64,000 nucleotides of DNA from contig JASEVX010000001.1 in assembly GCA_031761405.1 (NCBI GenBank), positions 49,275,102 through 49,339,101 on the forward strand, given 5' to 3'. The translations under genes were made by a program, and so were the position numbers. Origin of the DNA: Serripes groenlandicus. Its lineage: Eukaryota; Mollusca; Bivalvia; Cardiida; Cardiidae. Of this stretch, positions 19,601-31,153 are shown piece by piece (the stretch's first letter is position 1; each line of letters starts with the position of its first letter). The notes under the pieces are model-generated. The model did not search any database. It was not told where the DNA came from and saw only the letters and a program-made list of their open reading frames with translations.

Positions 19601-22326
19601 CTGTGTTCGAAAACACCCGGTTGTCCCTATGCTTATGTCATAATATTGACAAAACGGTTGGAGTCAACTTGACTTAACGACTGCTCGTTACCCAGCTCTG
19701 GGAACGTTCAGTAATGGTAGCTCCCTCTGACCATTACTGACCGGTTGACTAATGATAGGCTGATGTGAGGCTGCTCTATCACTAGTCTCCAAAAACTTCA
19801 GACATTATAACTTGTCACTCTGTAGAAGTCCGAAGACTGCTGTACTGCAGAGTGTAGGTTTTGCTCGAAATCATTATAGGTTTAAACGACGTTTAAGCGT
19901 CAACCTTCGGGCATAACGTATTAGGCACCACCCTAAGTACTTCCTTAATGTTCTGCTGTAGAGGTCAACGCTCTACAGCCGGCTCGTAATCTGAAGGGGA
20001 CTGCCCCCCCCCCCGCCCCCGCCCGTCAGACGAGGAGGTGGGAGAGTGTCGAGCCCTACGATGCTTGACTCTAATCCGTCTTTCAACTGAAAGACACAAC
20101 AGTCTTATAAAAGTAAGAGAAGGGATTGAAAATAATATTCAATCTTGGTGTACTTTATTGTTGTGTTAAGGTGTCGATCGTGTGATATGAACCTCCTCTC
20201 TCCGCAGTAGAGAGAGGTCGCACTGGATCGATCGTCGGCGCCGAACTAACCGTATGGGACGGTCTCGACCTCCCTTTCACGGAAAACCTGAGTTATTCCG
20301 ATCGGGGGTTTGCCTTCTAAGGACTGCCTCTTCGAAAGGTGTCCTTCCGGGAACAGTGAATTCCCATCAGGTGGGTATTGCTGATCCCGGTAGGCTTGGT
20401 TAACCCGCCTATCACCGATCCGTTACATCTTTGAAACGGAGCTTTGTATCGGGGAAGGAGTGTAATCTCTAGAGAAGTACCATGTTCCACTTGGAGACAC
20501 GGAAACATTTCTCTGTCCTGTACTACCTATAACTGGATATCTGGGCCTTGTGCGTAATGACCAGTGTTTTGAATATCCGTACTCTTCTATTCTCATTCTT
20601 TTGAGGAGTGTAATCCCTACAGAAGAACACTATTCCCCTTGGAGAAAGGAAAGATTTATCTGTCCTGTACTCCTTATAACCGATGTTAGACGGTTGGATA
20701 TCTGAGCCTGGTGCGTAATGACCAGTGTTTTGAATATCCGTATAGACCGGTTGTGCGAAGAACGAGTGGTACTAGCTTAACGACTGCTCGTTACCTTGAC
20801 TGCCCACTGCCCGGTCGCGTCATGTTAAACTGACTGATAATTTGCCCGGTCGCGTCATGGCTTAATGACTGACCGGTCGCGTCATCGCTAAATGACTGCC
20901 GGATTTGCCCGGTGACTGGTCGCGCCTAGGCGAAATGACTGACTGGTTGCCCGGTACCCGGTTACCCGGAGTCATATAGGTTTTGCTCGCAAGCATTACC
21001 CGGTTGACTAATGATAGGCAGTTGTGAAGCTGCTCTATCACCGGTCTCCAAAGAATTCTGTCCGCAGACATTATAATTTGGCACTCTGTAAGCGTCCGAA
21101 GACTGCTTACTGCAGAGTGTGGTGTTAGAGGTGGCCAATCAGTGAGGTTTCCCTTTGATTGACCCATGGCGTCTCCCGAAGGGTCAGCCCCAACACCTGG
21201 CGTCAGATAATGTCGTTCAGCAGACGGTTGCTCACTCTTGAGGCCAACCATCACTGTGTCCGTACGGTTTCTGGCCCGAAGGCCTTTGTTTCCCGACGGA
21301 ATAACAGACATCAGCCGCTGCCATCCGCTCCTCCATGTCCCGCGAAGGACCAGCCGAAGCTGAGGGGGAGCGGTCAGAGCTCCAGATAAGGGGCGTATGC
21401 ATGTCTAAAATCCTCATTTGACCCTCTTACCCTATGCTGTGGGTATTGAGAACCCACAGCATAGGGTTTGTTTCCTAAGAGGGAATTTGTGGGGAAAATA
21501 GCTGATTACACCTCCTAATCTGGACCTCTGAGCGGTTGTGCGGAGTGAAGAAGGAACAGCTCTGACCTTCTGCTCACTCAACACAGCCGCGGAGTCTGAT
21601 TGTTGGGAGAACCCCTCAAACTCCGCTTCACTCGTAGAGCTAAGAGAAACCTTTTTAGGGGTCTTCTTACTCTTCCAGCTTTTGTGAGTCCTCCTCAACC
21701 CAGACTGTTTCCAAATGGAAGCAGGCCAGGAAGAGAAGTACTCACAGGGTGAATCCTGTGTGTACTTAGTGAACGCAAAACAGGACAGACGCGTGTCTCA
21801 TACAGCCGTTATGAGTCACGCCTCTGATCACCACTATGTGACATAGAATATATATGAAACAAAACAATTTATACGATTCAACAAAAAATATAATTTTTTT
21901 CTATTTTTTATTTTCTACTATACCCGTTGATCACGGAACGTATTTCAATGAAAAAGATTTTACAAATATTTTCCAAAATTGTTCATGTTTAATTAATATA
22001 CATAATGTAATACAAGGCGATAATAATATATTATCGCTAATAGGGTCGGTGTAACTATAACTTCGTTGAAAGAATGAATGGCCATTACCGCACCCGATAC
22101 GTAACTGAAATAGTGGGTGGGGTAACCCACCCGTGACTTCTCAGTTAGTTGTGTTCACAAAAAACAACTTAATTACAATTAGTAATTTACACAATTATGT
22201 TGTTAGGTTGTTAATGTAGTTGAATAACTGAATGAAAATAACTTGTTTAAGGCGAATGCCTTAAACAGACCAAGAAATAAAATATAAAAATGAAATAAAT
22301 TCTTAGCTGTCAGTTGGTGTGTCCAG
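16689..22326 (-). other. Interior of DIRS-like element, no gene recognised
   Basis: The longest minus-strand frames are 20862-21311 (149 codons) and 21432-21698 (88 codons, serine/lysine-rich N-terminal half). Neither shows a family motif, though their position behind the presumed 5' repeat would suit a gag remnant. There are internal duplications: 19737-19868 resembles 20996-21122, and about 20457-20580 resembles 20601-20742. Short CCGGTTGAC/TGACTGCC words recur through 19200-19500 and 20780-20960. A C-rich run lies at 20004-20028. The interior may be non-coding by design or a rearranged relic. Confidence 0.5.
18708..18867 (-). mobile_element. 5'-truncated SINE inserted in the DIRS-like element
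   Basis: The GATTGATTG tail and TTTAACGCCGTTTT core match the SINEs at 2147-2446 and 45824-46115. GGAGGAATCCTATGA is repeated at 18693-18707 and 18868-18882, a 15-bp target duplication typical of LINE-mediated insertion. The tRNA-like head is missing. Confidence 0.85.
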
Positions 22327-22480
22327 AAATTAAAAGTGGGGGTCACATGGCCCGTGCGCCGGTATTACCGGCGGCCGTGTGTATCACACACGCGTGAGGG
22401 CTATGCATGGCTGCGCGAGCTTCTTTTCTGGATGAATTAACGGTGTTGAGATTATATATCAGGTATTAAATGACTGGTAA
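22327..22480. repeat. Right inverted terminal repeat of DIRS-like element
   Basis: A 154-bp partner of 16378-16531. The element continues to AAAAT at 22496-22500, after which the sequence changes to ordinary flanking DNA. Confidence 0.85.
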
Positions 22481-22500
22481 TGTATTTTTGACATAAAAAT

Positions 22501-22911
22501 TCTCCTTTTCTTTAGATTGCCATTTAAATATCAGGAAAAGGTCAATAGATTAAAATACATGTACAATGTTACAGGTTTGACATTGTGAATAATATATACA
22601 CAAAATTAAATCTTTTGTCAAAATTTGCTCTTCTTCAATAAGACACTGAAAAACGCAAACACATTCTTCAAAAGTAAAGTTTTATTACAGCTACTACAAT
22701 AACAGAATAATTTGAAGATAAATATTGTCATTTAGTATTTGAAAGTGACTGGCAAGTTGTTAAAAGATTGATATACTACAATAAATAGTTGAGTTACTAA
22801 GAAATAAGCTTCATCAATTATTCAGAGAGCTTTCAGTTAAAAGAAACCTTTACGTCATCAACAGAGGCATATTTTAAAGTACATTGAAGTTATTTATATT
22901 CCATTTTACCT
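22501..22911. other. Gene-free stretch
   Basis: AT-rich flank of the DIRS-like element; I see nothing in it. Confidence 0.5.
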
Positions 22912-23004
22912 GATTCCCAACATACAATAGACGACTTTAAAAACATCTGGGCAGACCATTGAAAATCTTTATAAATTGGTATAATCATCAAATAGTGTAA
23001 ACCA

Positions 23005-24019
23005 TCTCATTGGTGTAGTGGTAGAGCGTCCCCCTCGGTGTTTGAGGTCGCAGGTTTGAGCCCTGGCCAGGTCATACCAAATACTTTAAAAATGACAGTA
23101 TTTGATGCCCTCTTTGGCGCTCAGGGTTGTGGGGTTAGCATTACGACTGACTGGCTGGTGTCAGGATAAATGGACCAGTAGTACATGAACTAGTAACATA
23201 CCCTGGAAATGCTGTGATATAACTGAACAAGAGGCCCAAGAGGGCCAGTATCGCTTCACTGCCATTAGGCAAAAATTAAATCTCCAAACAGCCCGCCCCC
23301 TAGTGGCCATATTTTTTGACCAATCACCATGGCTTGAAGGAATCTTGTAGAGTGTCACCCAAGAAACAATTCTGCAAAATTATTTGAAAATCAGCCAAAT
23401 AATTTAGGGGTAGAAGATTTTTAAAGTTTTCAGAAAAACCAATATATGGCTAATACAGGCCCCCCCACTTGCAGCTATATTCTAAAACCAATCAACATGG
23501 CTTGGTGGAATCTGATAGAGAGTCATCCAAGGAACACTTCTACAAAATTATTCGAAAATTGGCCAGACACTTTCGGAGGAGAAGATTTTTTAAGTTTTCA
23601 CTTTAGCCATATAAGGTAAAATAGCCCAGGCTGCCCTCTCGTGGCCATGTTTTTCGACCAATCAACATGGCTTCAAGGAATCTGATAGAGGGTCACTCAA
23701 GGAACATTTTTACAAAATAATTTGAAAACCAGCCCGACACTTTCGGACGAGAAGATCTTTATAGTTTTCACTATTTTTTTATTTTGGTTGCCATGGAAAC
23801 CAGAATTATCCATGGATCCAAAAAAAATCATGGAATTCAGGAGTGGACAATGAGAGGATGCTTCCTATGAAGTTACATCCCAATTGGCCAAGTGGTAAGG
23901 GAGGAGAAGTCGTTTGAAGCAAAAAGGTTGACGCACGCACAGAGGCGGACAATTCGCAATGACATAAGCTAAAATTTGTTGAAAGCAGTGTAAAACACCA
24001 AACAATCAATCAATCAATA
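23005..24019 (+). mobile_element. SINE, long subfamily, split by a Helentron-like insertion
   Basis: Head and body lie at 23005-23227 (GTAGTGGTAGAGCG, GCAGGTTTGAGCCC). The tail GTTGAAAGCAGTGT ... CAATCAATCAATC resumes at 23971-24019. Comparison with 2147-2446 shows that the two parts were contiguous before 23228-23970 was inserted. Confidence 0.75.
23228..23970 (+). mobile_element. Helentron-like element inserted in SINE
   Basis: Starts AAGAGGCCCAAGAGGGCC (self-complementary) and carries three to four units with GGCCATGTTTTTCGACCAATC. It ends in a GACGCACGCAC tract and a worn terminus at CATAAGCT. It has no gene. Confidence 0.65.
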
Positions 24020-24218
24020 AAATAAAGTAGAAAACATTGTGGAAAATGAGAAATTGGACTTTACGAGTGATTTCTACTTTTGATGTGTCAATATGTTCTT
24101 TATGCAAGAAAGTGTTTGAAGGAACATGTTCTTACACAAAATTGAACATAACTGTAATCAACAACATAGTGAAAAACAAGAGGGCCATGATGGTTTTGAT
24201 AACTTAAAATATCTATTA

Positions 24219-25633
24219 ACAAGAGGGCCATGATGGCCCTGGAATCGCTCACCTGATTATTTTTTTTTCACTTTACCTATATAAGCCCCGCCCCATGGCA
24301 GCCATAGTTTCCGACCAATCAACTTGGATTGAAGGAATCTGATAGAGGGTCACCCTAGGAACATTTCTACAAAATTATTTGAAAATCGGCCAGACACTTT
24401 TGGAGGAGAAGATTTTTTAAGTTTTCACTATAGCCATATAGTGCAAAATAGCCCTGCCCACTGGCGGCCATGTTTTTTGACCAATCAACATGGCTTGAAG
24501 GAATCTGAAAGTGGGTCATTCAAGGAACATTTCTACTAAATTATTTGAAAATCGGCCTGACACTTTCGGAGAAGAAGATTTTTTAAGTTTTCACTATAGC
24601 CATATAAGGCAAAATAGCCCCGCCCCCCTGGCGGCCATGTTTTTCGACCAATCAACTTGGCTTGAAGGAATCTGATAGAGGGTCATCCAAGGAACATTTC
24701 TACAAAATTATTTGAAAATCAGCCTGACACTTTCGGAGGAGAAGATTTTTTAAGTTTTCACTTTGGCCATATAAGGCAAAATAGCCCCGCCCCCAGGCGG
24801 CCATGTTTTTCAACCAATCAACATGGCTTGAAGGAATCTGATAGAGGGTCACCTAAGGAACATTTCTACACAATTATTTGGAAATCGGCCCGACACTTAT
24901 GGAGGAGAAGATTTTTTAAGTTTTCTCTATAGCCATAAAAGGCAAAATAGCCCCGCCCCCTGGCGGCCATGTTTTTTGGCCAATCAACATGGCTTGAAGG
25001 AATCTGATAGAGGATCACCCAAGGAACATTTCTACACAATTATTTGAAAATCGGCCTGACACTTTTGGAGGAGAAGATTTTTTAAGTTTGCACTATAGCC
25101 ATATATGGCAAAATAGCCCCACCACCCCTGGCGGCCATGTTTTTCGACCAATCAACATAGCTTGAAGGAATCTGATAGAGGTTCACCAAAGGAACATTTC
25201 TACAAAATTATTTGAAAATCGGCCTGACGCTTTCGGAGGAGAAGATTTTTTAAGTTTTCACTATAGCCATATAAGGCAAAATAGCCCCGCTCCCCCTGGC
25301 GGCCATGTTTTTCGACCAATCAACATGGCTTGAAGGAATATGATAGAGGGTCATCTAAGGAACATTTCTACAAAATTATTTGAAAATCTGCCAACCAGTT
25401 TGGGAGAAGAAGAATTTTGAAGTTTTTTCGGTTTCGTTGCCATGGAAACCAGAATTTTGCATGGATCCCAAAAATTTGAAGGAATTCTGGTGAGGTCATT
25501 GAGAGGATGCTTTCTGTGAAGTTTCATCCAAATTGACCCACTGGTTACTGAGGAGAAGAAGTTGACGCAGGACGCACGACGCACGACGGACGCCGGACAA
25601 AAGGCGATCACAATAACTCACCTTGGTGAGCTA
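24219..25633 (+). mobile_element. Helentron-like element, seven units of about 168 bp
   Basis: Starts ACAAGAGGGCCATGATGGCC with CGCTCACCTGA, and ends GACGGACGCCGGAC then CTCACCTTGGTGAGCT, a terminal hairpin complementary to the start. GGCGGCCATG recurs near 24463, 24632, 24798, 24963, 25133 and 25303. A short abortive copy of the start lies at 24178-24215. Confidence 0.7.
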
Positions 25634-25639
25634 AAAAGA

Positions 25640-25898
25640 GGGCCTAGTTCGCTCACCTGAATTATGCAATGTAATGCAATGCAAAACACATCAAGACAAT
25701 TATTCTGACAAAGATTCAAAATGCAACCTCCAGAGTGTTCTCAAGATTTTCCTTCATTTGGCCTAGTGATCTATATTTTTTTACCTCATATGACCCATAT
25801 TCCAACATGGAATAGATATCATCAAGACAAACATATGTGAACTCGACCTAGAAATAATTCAGACAAACATTCTGACAAAATTTCAAGCTGCTGAAGCA
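25640..25898 (+). repeat. Older tandem repeat, left part
   Basis: Units with CCTCCAGAGTGTTCTCAAG and GGCCTAGTGATCTA words. They resume at 27395-27740; the younger element between split them. Confidence 0.55.
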
Positions 25899-27394
25899 AA
25901 CAAGAGGGCCATGATGGCCCTGGAATCGCTCAACTGATTTTTTTTTTCACTTTAGCTATATAAGCAATCAACATGGCTTAAAGGAATCTGATAGAGGGTC
26001 ATCCAAGGAACATTTCTACAAAATTATTTGAAAATCGGCCTGACACTTTTGGAGGAGAAGATTTTTTAAGTTTTCACTATAGCCATATAACGCAAAAAAG
26101 CCCCGCCCCCCCTGGCGGCCATGTTTTTCGACCAATCAACATGGCTTCAAGGAATCTGATAGAGAGTCACCCAAGGAACATTTCTACAAAATAAGTTCAA
26201 AATCTGCCAACCAATTTGGGAGGAGAAGAATTTTGAAGTTTTTTTCGTTTCGTTGCCATGGAAACCAGAATTCTGCATGGATCCCAATAATTTGAAGGAA
26301 TTCTGGTGAGGTCATTGAGAGGATGCTTTCTGTGAAGTTTCATCCCAATTAACCCACTGGTTATTGAGGAGAAGATGTTGAAGATTTTTTAAGTTTTCAC
26401 TATAACCATAAAAGGCAAAATAGCCCCGCCCCCTGGCGGCCATGTTTTCCAACCAATCAACATGGCTTGAAGGAATCTGATAGAGGGTCACCCAAGGAAC
26501 ATTTCTACAAAATTATTTGAAAATCGGCCCGACACTTTTGGAGGAGAAGATTTTTTAAGTTTGCACTATAGCCATATTGGCAAAATCAACATGGCTTCAA
26601 GGAATCTGATAGAGAGTCACCCAAGGAACATTTCTACAAAATAAGTTCAAAATCTGCCAACCAATTTGGGAGGAGAAGAATTTTGAAGTTTTTTTCGTTT
26701 CGTTGCCATGGAAACCAGAATTCTGCATGGATCCCAATAATTTGAAGGAATTCTGGTGAGGTCATTGAGAGGATGCTTTCTGTGAAGTTTCATCCCAATT
26801 AACCCACTGGTTATTGAGGAGAAGATGTTGAAGATTTTTTAAGTTTTCACTATAACCATAAAAGGCAAAATAGCCCCGCCCCCTGGCGGCCATGTTTTCC
26901 GACCAATCAACATGGCTTGAAGGAATCTGATAGAGGGTCACCCAAGGAACATTTCTACAAAATTATTTGAAAATCGGCCTGACACTTTTGGAGGAGAAGA
27001 TTTTTTAAGTTTGCACTATAGCCATATTGGCAAAATAGCCCCCCCCCCCCACCCTGGGGGCCATGTTTTTCGACCAATCAACATGGCTTGAAGGAATCTG
27101 ATAGAGGGTCACCCAAAGATCATTTCTACAAAATAATTTGAAAATCGGCCTGACACTTTGGGAGGAGAAGATTTTTAAGAATTTTGAAGTTTTTTTCATT
27201 TCGTTGCCATGGAAACCAGAATTCTGCATGGATCCCAAAAATTTTAAGGAATTCTGGTGAGGACATTGCGAGGATGCTTTCTGTGAAGTTTCATCCCAGT
27301 TGACCCACCGGTTACAGAGGAGAAAATGTTGACGGACGCCGGACATAGGGCGATCACAATAACTCACCCTGAGCACTTCGTGCACAGGTGAGCT
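25899..27394 (+). mobile_element. Helentron-like element with a 450-bp internal duplication
   Basis: It has the same start (ACAAGAGGGCCATGATGGCC) and end (CAGGTGAGCT hairpin) as 24219-25633. 26135-26584 is repeated almost exactly at 26585-27034. There is no gene; open frames through it are repeat translation. Confidence 0.7.
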
Positions 27395-27740
27395 AAAAAT
27401 GCAGCCTCCAGAGTGTTAACAAGATTTTCCATCAATTTGGCCTAGTGACCTACTTTTTGACCGGGCATATCCCATATTCAAGATACCTAGATATCTAATG
27501 AAGCAAAAAAATGCAGCTTCTACAGTGTTCAATTCTTCAATTTGTCCTAGTGACCTAGTTTTTGAACAGCCATGACCAATATTTAAACTTCAAACATATC
27601 ATCAAGACAAACATTCTGATAACGTTTTAACATGCTCAAGTTAAAAATGCAGCATCCAGAGTGTTAACAAGTTTTCCCTTCAATTTGACCTAGAGACCTT
27701 GTTTCAGACCCAATATGACCCATATTAGAAATGTCAAGCT
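27395..27740 (+). repeat. Older tandem repeat, right part
   Basis: Three diverged units (GCAGCCTCCAGAGTGTTAAC, GGCCTAGTGACCTA) continuing 25640-25898. Confidence 0.55.
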
Positions 27741-28020
27741 GCTGAGAGTAGTAGAGAGTAATAGAGCGTGATAGAAACATGGTGACATCGTATTGAACCT
27801 TGAAGGAATCGTGTTTCTATCACGCTCTCTCAAGATTTGGCGTCAAATCGGCATAATTGTCGCAAAGTGTTTGACAGCCAAAAATGTTGTCACGATCCTT
27901 ACGATCATTACGATTCCACCACATTCGCTCACGATCACTACGATACGACCCCACGACCCCCCACGCTCATCACGCTTCTCTCAAATCGTGGAGATCGTAG
28001 ACATCGTGGCCTAGTGTAAA
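27741..28020. repeat. ACGATC-word island with inverted repeat
   Basis: A 17-bp perfect inverted repeat AGAGCGTGATAGAAACA (27763-27779 with 27812-27828) leads into repeated ACGATC/CACGATCACTACGAT words and ends with CCTAGTGTAAACGCAGC. It is probably a short non-autonomous element of unknown class. Open frames at 27793-28019 follow the word repeats and are not genes. Confidence 0.5.
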
Positions 28021-28021
28021 C

Positions 28022-28560
28022 GCAGCATTAGGTTTTTCATTAGTCGCCGGGCAGAAGCCCGCAACTTATATTTTTAATAGGTTTTCGGAAATGACATGGG
28101 AGGACGAGTTATTATTAGAAAAAAACAAATTTAAATGACTTGAACATATTACAATTGTGTTTGTTTAAAAACACTAAGTTATGACACATCTAAAATGAAA
28201 TAAATATTCCGATGTCTCGCATTTATGTTTTTTTTGTTTTATTTACGAAGACAAAACAGTCCCTATTATACTTGCAGCAGACTGTTATGTGTCAATATCG
28301 AGATAAAAATCACGTTGAATTCTCCTTTTAATGGCAATTTTAACTTACTGAATGTTATTTTCATGTTCAAAGAGATGTCTTGATTTGTGAAGAATGCATT
28401 TAATAATGTTTATCCATGTATATCTAAAATATGAACTGTTTCTGAGCTTAAACTGTTTGTTGATCACATGTCTAGCGAATACCGACCGCGTACACTCATT
28501 TACAAATAGTTAATTATAGGTGATTTAAAATGTTTATTTAGTTTGAAACAAATGAAGAAA
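28022..28560. other. Gene-free stretch
   Basis: AT-rich, with a poly-T run near 28228. A worn GCAGCAGACTGTTATGTG trace at 28275 and a MITE right end at 28565-28621 are the only recognisable items. Confidence 0.5.
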
Positions 28561-28755
28561 AGAACAAACTGAGATAAAACTCGTCTGCTGCGGATTTGTT
28601 GTATGAAGGAAAGGCTTAACCTTTGCATTGCAATGAAGGAGGTTTGCTGTTCAAGAATTTGTTGTTTACTTATATTGATTAAAACTACTTTAACAACTGT
28701 GTGACAAGATTAACTTGGCATGTGAGTTTCGTGATCACTAAAAGCTGTTTATTAT

Positions 28756-28917
28756 AGAGACCACTTTTAAAAACATTGAAGCCAAAGGAGAAACTGCTCA
28801 AAATGAGTTATTTCTACCTTTTCAAAAGATATTTTCAGCACTAAATCTTTCTAATCATATTTCCAATTTTTTGAGAAAATATCTCCTTTTGCCACAGTAT
28901 GTATGTGGAAAGGGGTT
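28756..28917 (+). mobile_element. TTAA MITE fragment
   Basis: GAGAAACTGCTCAAAATGAG hairpin region and GGAAAGGGG end, with rearranged middle. 28918-29361 holds nothing recognised. Confidence 0.5.
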
Positions 28918-29361
28918 CTGCATATATATTTATGTGCACTATAAAACACAACAAAGCTAAATTATGCATATACATAATCATACTGGAATACTAAATGCCA
29001 AAGAATTGTCATAAATATGTGAAAAATTCCTTCAATTATTTATAATGACTGTGCTAATATGGCAATAAAATCTCCTCAAAGGAGGACTGAAATGTGGACA
29101 AGTCAGGCAATCTCTACATACAATAATCACTGAGAACTATGAAACACAGTGAAATTTCTAAATCCCCTGTTGGTCAGGTCTTGTCTTGAAACAACTTAAG
29201 GCATGATATAAAGAATCTGTTAGATGGGTCATCCGTGGAGCATAAATTATCAGTGAAGATATTTGAAAATTGAACTGGTAGTTTCTGAAGAGCAAGTTTT
29301 ATTCTTTTGGTTATCATGGAAGCACATATTCTGGACGAATTTGCAAGAATAAGTAAAAAGT

Positions 29362-29580
29362 TTAACCGCTTTTCCCACATAAAGACGCTTTTTGACGCCT
29401 CTGTAGCAAAAAAACTTTGTGACAAAAGAAGAAATTGCTGAAAACGAGCAATTTTTCCTTTTTACACAATGTTTTCAACTCTATTCTTTAAGTACATCTT
29501 CATTAAGGGAGATTTTCCATATTATTGTTGAGATGTTTTCAAAGTCGTCTGCTGCAAATTTGTTGTATGTGGGAAAGGGT
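29362..29580 (+). mobile_element. TTAA MITE
   Basis: TTAACCGCTTTTCCCAC start and GTGGGAAAGGGT end; the first hairpin arm has a short deletion. Confidence 0.75.
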
Positions 29581-29848
29581 GCTACCAACATTCATCACAT
29601 TTGGACAAGTGGTTACGGAGGGGGGAAGCCTTTTGACATCAAAGAGAAAGGACTTAATGAACACAGGACAGTGAACAAACTCCCCATTTCATAAGCTATG
29701 CATTTGGCTGTCAACCAGTGCAGATCAAACAAAAGTTTCTGAAGGTTGCAATGCCTTCCCAATATGTCAGTAAATGAACAGGAGTTGTGGACAGACATTC
29801 AAACATATTGACAGAGAAGGAGGAGAAGTGAATCCAATATGTTTCCAT

Positions 29849-30053
29849 GTAACCCTTTCCCACATACAGACGCTTTCTGACGTCTCTGCAGCAGATGCCT
29901 TTTGAAAACATTGTGATGAGCAATTTCTCCTTTTGTCACAATGTTTTCAACTCTATTCACTTACTCTACTTTTAAATGAAGAAACTTTCCATAGTTTTGC
30001 ATGCATATTTTCAAAGTCGTCTGCTGCAGCTTTACTGTTTGTTGAAAAGGGTT
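29849..30053 (+). mobile_element. TTAA MITE
   Basis: GTAACCCTTTCCCACATAC start. The first hairpin arm is deleted (GTGATGAGCAATTTC). Confidence 0.75.
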
Positions 30054-30269
30054 CAGGCAGGAAATACAAATAAGGAAGTCCTTTTCTAAATTGAGATGTG
30101 AGTTTACATCTAGTCCAAGGCTATATATATTGATTGTAAAGGGTGTCTTAATGGAATTTATTGATATACTTTCAGATTTGTTAATTTTATGTTTTATTCA
30201 AAACCAATACCATTTGATAAATATGTTGGCCTAAGTACACTCTGATTGTATCAATTATCTAGTGAACTT

Positions 30270-30412
30270 GTTCTACCATACAGATGTTTTCTGACGCCTC
30301 TGCAGCAGACGACTTTTAAATACATGATTGGAAACAATGGATTTAACAGTGACTATTTAAAAACAAAACTTTCATTTATAGAGATTTCTTGGTGGGTTTT
30401 TGGGAAAGGGGC
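30270..30412 (+). mobile_element. TTAA MITE fragment
   Basis: TCTGACGCCTCTGCAGCAGA block to TTTGGGAAAGGGG; the centre is rearranged. Confidence 0.55.
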
Positions 30413-30663
30413 TTTTCACATGTATCCCATTCCTAGCATGCTTTTCGAAAAGTCGACTTACAGTTGTAACCAAGCTGTGCATTTGTATAAATCCGCGTAA
30501 GTCGAGTTTTGATTGGTTTGTCATCTGATTTACAAAGATTTCGTTGGTTAGAAAATCCATCCGCTTGCATTAATTAGACAAGAGTTCCAACGAGTGAAAC
30601 ACACTCTGTACTATGATTGACCTCAATGTCAGCCTATTGTTAGTTAACGTCGACCGTGCTGAG

Positions 30664-31135
30664 ACCCCAACAAGTCTTCAACAGTCGACTTAGAAGACAT
30701 CTAGAGAAATATGCAAATCGCTGTAAATCAAATTCTAACTAGAAATATCACTGAAAGTGATGAATACCCCCAGCTGCTGCGTGACAATATACATATGTAT
30801 GAGAAATTCAAGGGGCCATAACTCATTTAAATAGTGTTCACAAGAAATGTCCACAGACCAACGGACCAACCGATGGACCGACCGACTGACAAACCGACAA
30901 GCGTGACTCCTATACAGCCCCCACAGACAAACGAACGAACAAACGAACAAACGGACAGTCCCGTTACTATATACCCACCGCAAACTTCGTTAGCCGAGGG
31001 GGAAGTATTGAAAGGAGTTGAAACCAATGTGGCAAAGATAGAAATTGCCTACGTTAAGCAATTTCTCCTTTTGTCACGATGTTTTCGATCTGCTGCACAT
31101 ACAGCAAAAAGTGTCTGTAAGCGGGAAAAGGTTAC
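30664..31135 (-). mobile_element. TTAA MITE split by small Helentron-like element
   Basis: Left trace 30664-30746 (GACTTAGAAGACATCTAGAG) and right part 31006-31135 (GTTGAAACCAATGTGGC to GGGAAAAGGTTA). Confidence 0.55.
30747..31005 (+). mobile_element. Small Helentron-like element inside a MITE
   Basis: Starts TATCACTGAAAGTGATGAAT (hairpin), runs through GACCAACGGACCAACCGATG microsatellite, and ends ACCCACCGCAAACTTCGTTA and GGGGGA. The related copy at 37113-37350 lies in the other orientation. MITE halves flank it (30664-30746, 31006-31135). Confidence 0.65.
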
Positions 31136-31153
31136 ATCGTTTACATGATAACT

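Larger units (their letters stand above)
16333..22500 (-). mobile_element. DIRS-like element, non-autonomous or decayed, defined by its termini
   Basis: The ends are 154-bp inverted terminal repeats (16378-16531 and 22327-22480). The outer extensions differ: 16333-16377 on the left and 22481-22500 on the right. An internal segment (16593-16688) is complementary to both outer ends joined together through AAAAT. This is the layout of DIRS-1-type retrotransposons, where the internal complementary region templates a circular intermediate. Because that region lies next to the left repeat, the element should read on the minus strand. The 5.6-kb interior is GC-richer than its surroundings and has only short open frames; no reverse transcriptase, RNase H or recombinase motif could be read. 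A SINE with a 15-bp target duplication interrupts it at 18708-18867. Confidence 0.75.
22912..24105 (-). mobile_element. TTAA MITE split by SINE and Helentron-like element
   Basis: The left half 22912-23004 (ACATACAATAGACGACTTTA) continues at 24020-24105 (GTAGAAAACATTGTGG). The SINE with its own insertion fills the gap. Confidence 0.65.

Noticed and set aside
20862..21311. 149-codon frame as a DIRS gag gene
   Set aside because: No zinc knuckle or other gag feature is visible and it overlaps duplicated non-coding modules. I mention it only as a possible remnant.
27005..27385. 126-codon minus-strand frame and similar frames at 25351-25611
   Set aside because: They lie wholly inside Helentron-like tandem units and change with unit copies; no family resemblance.
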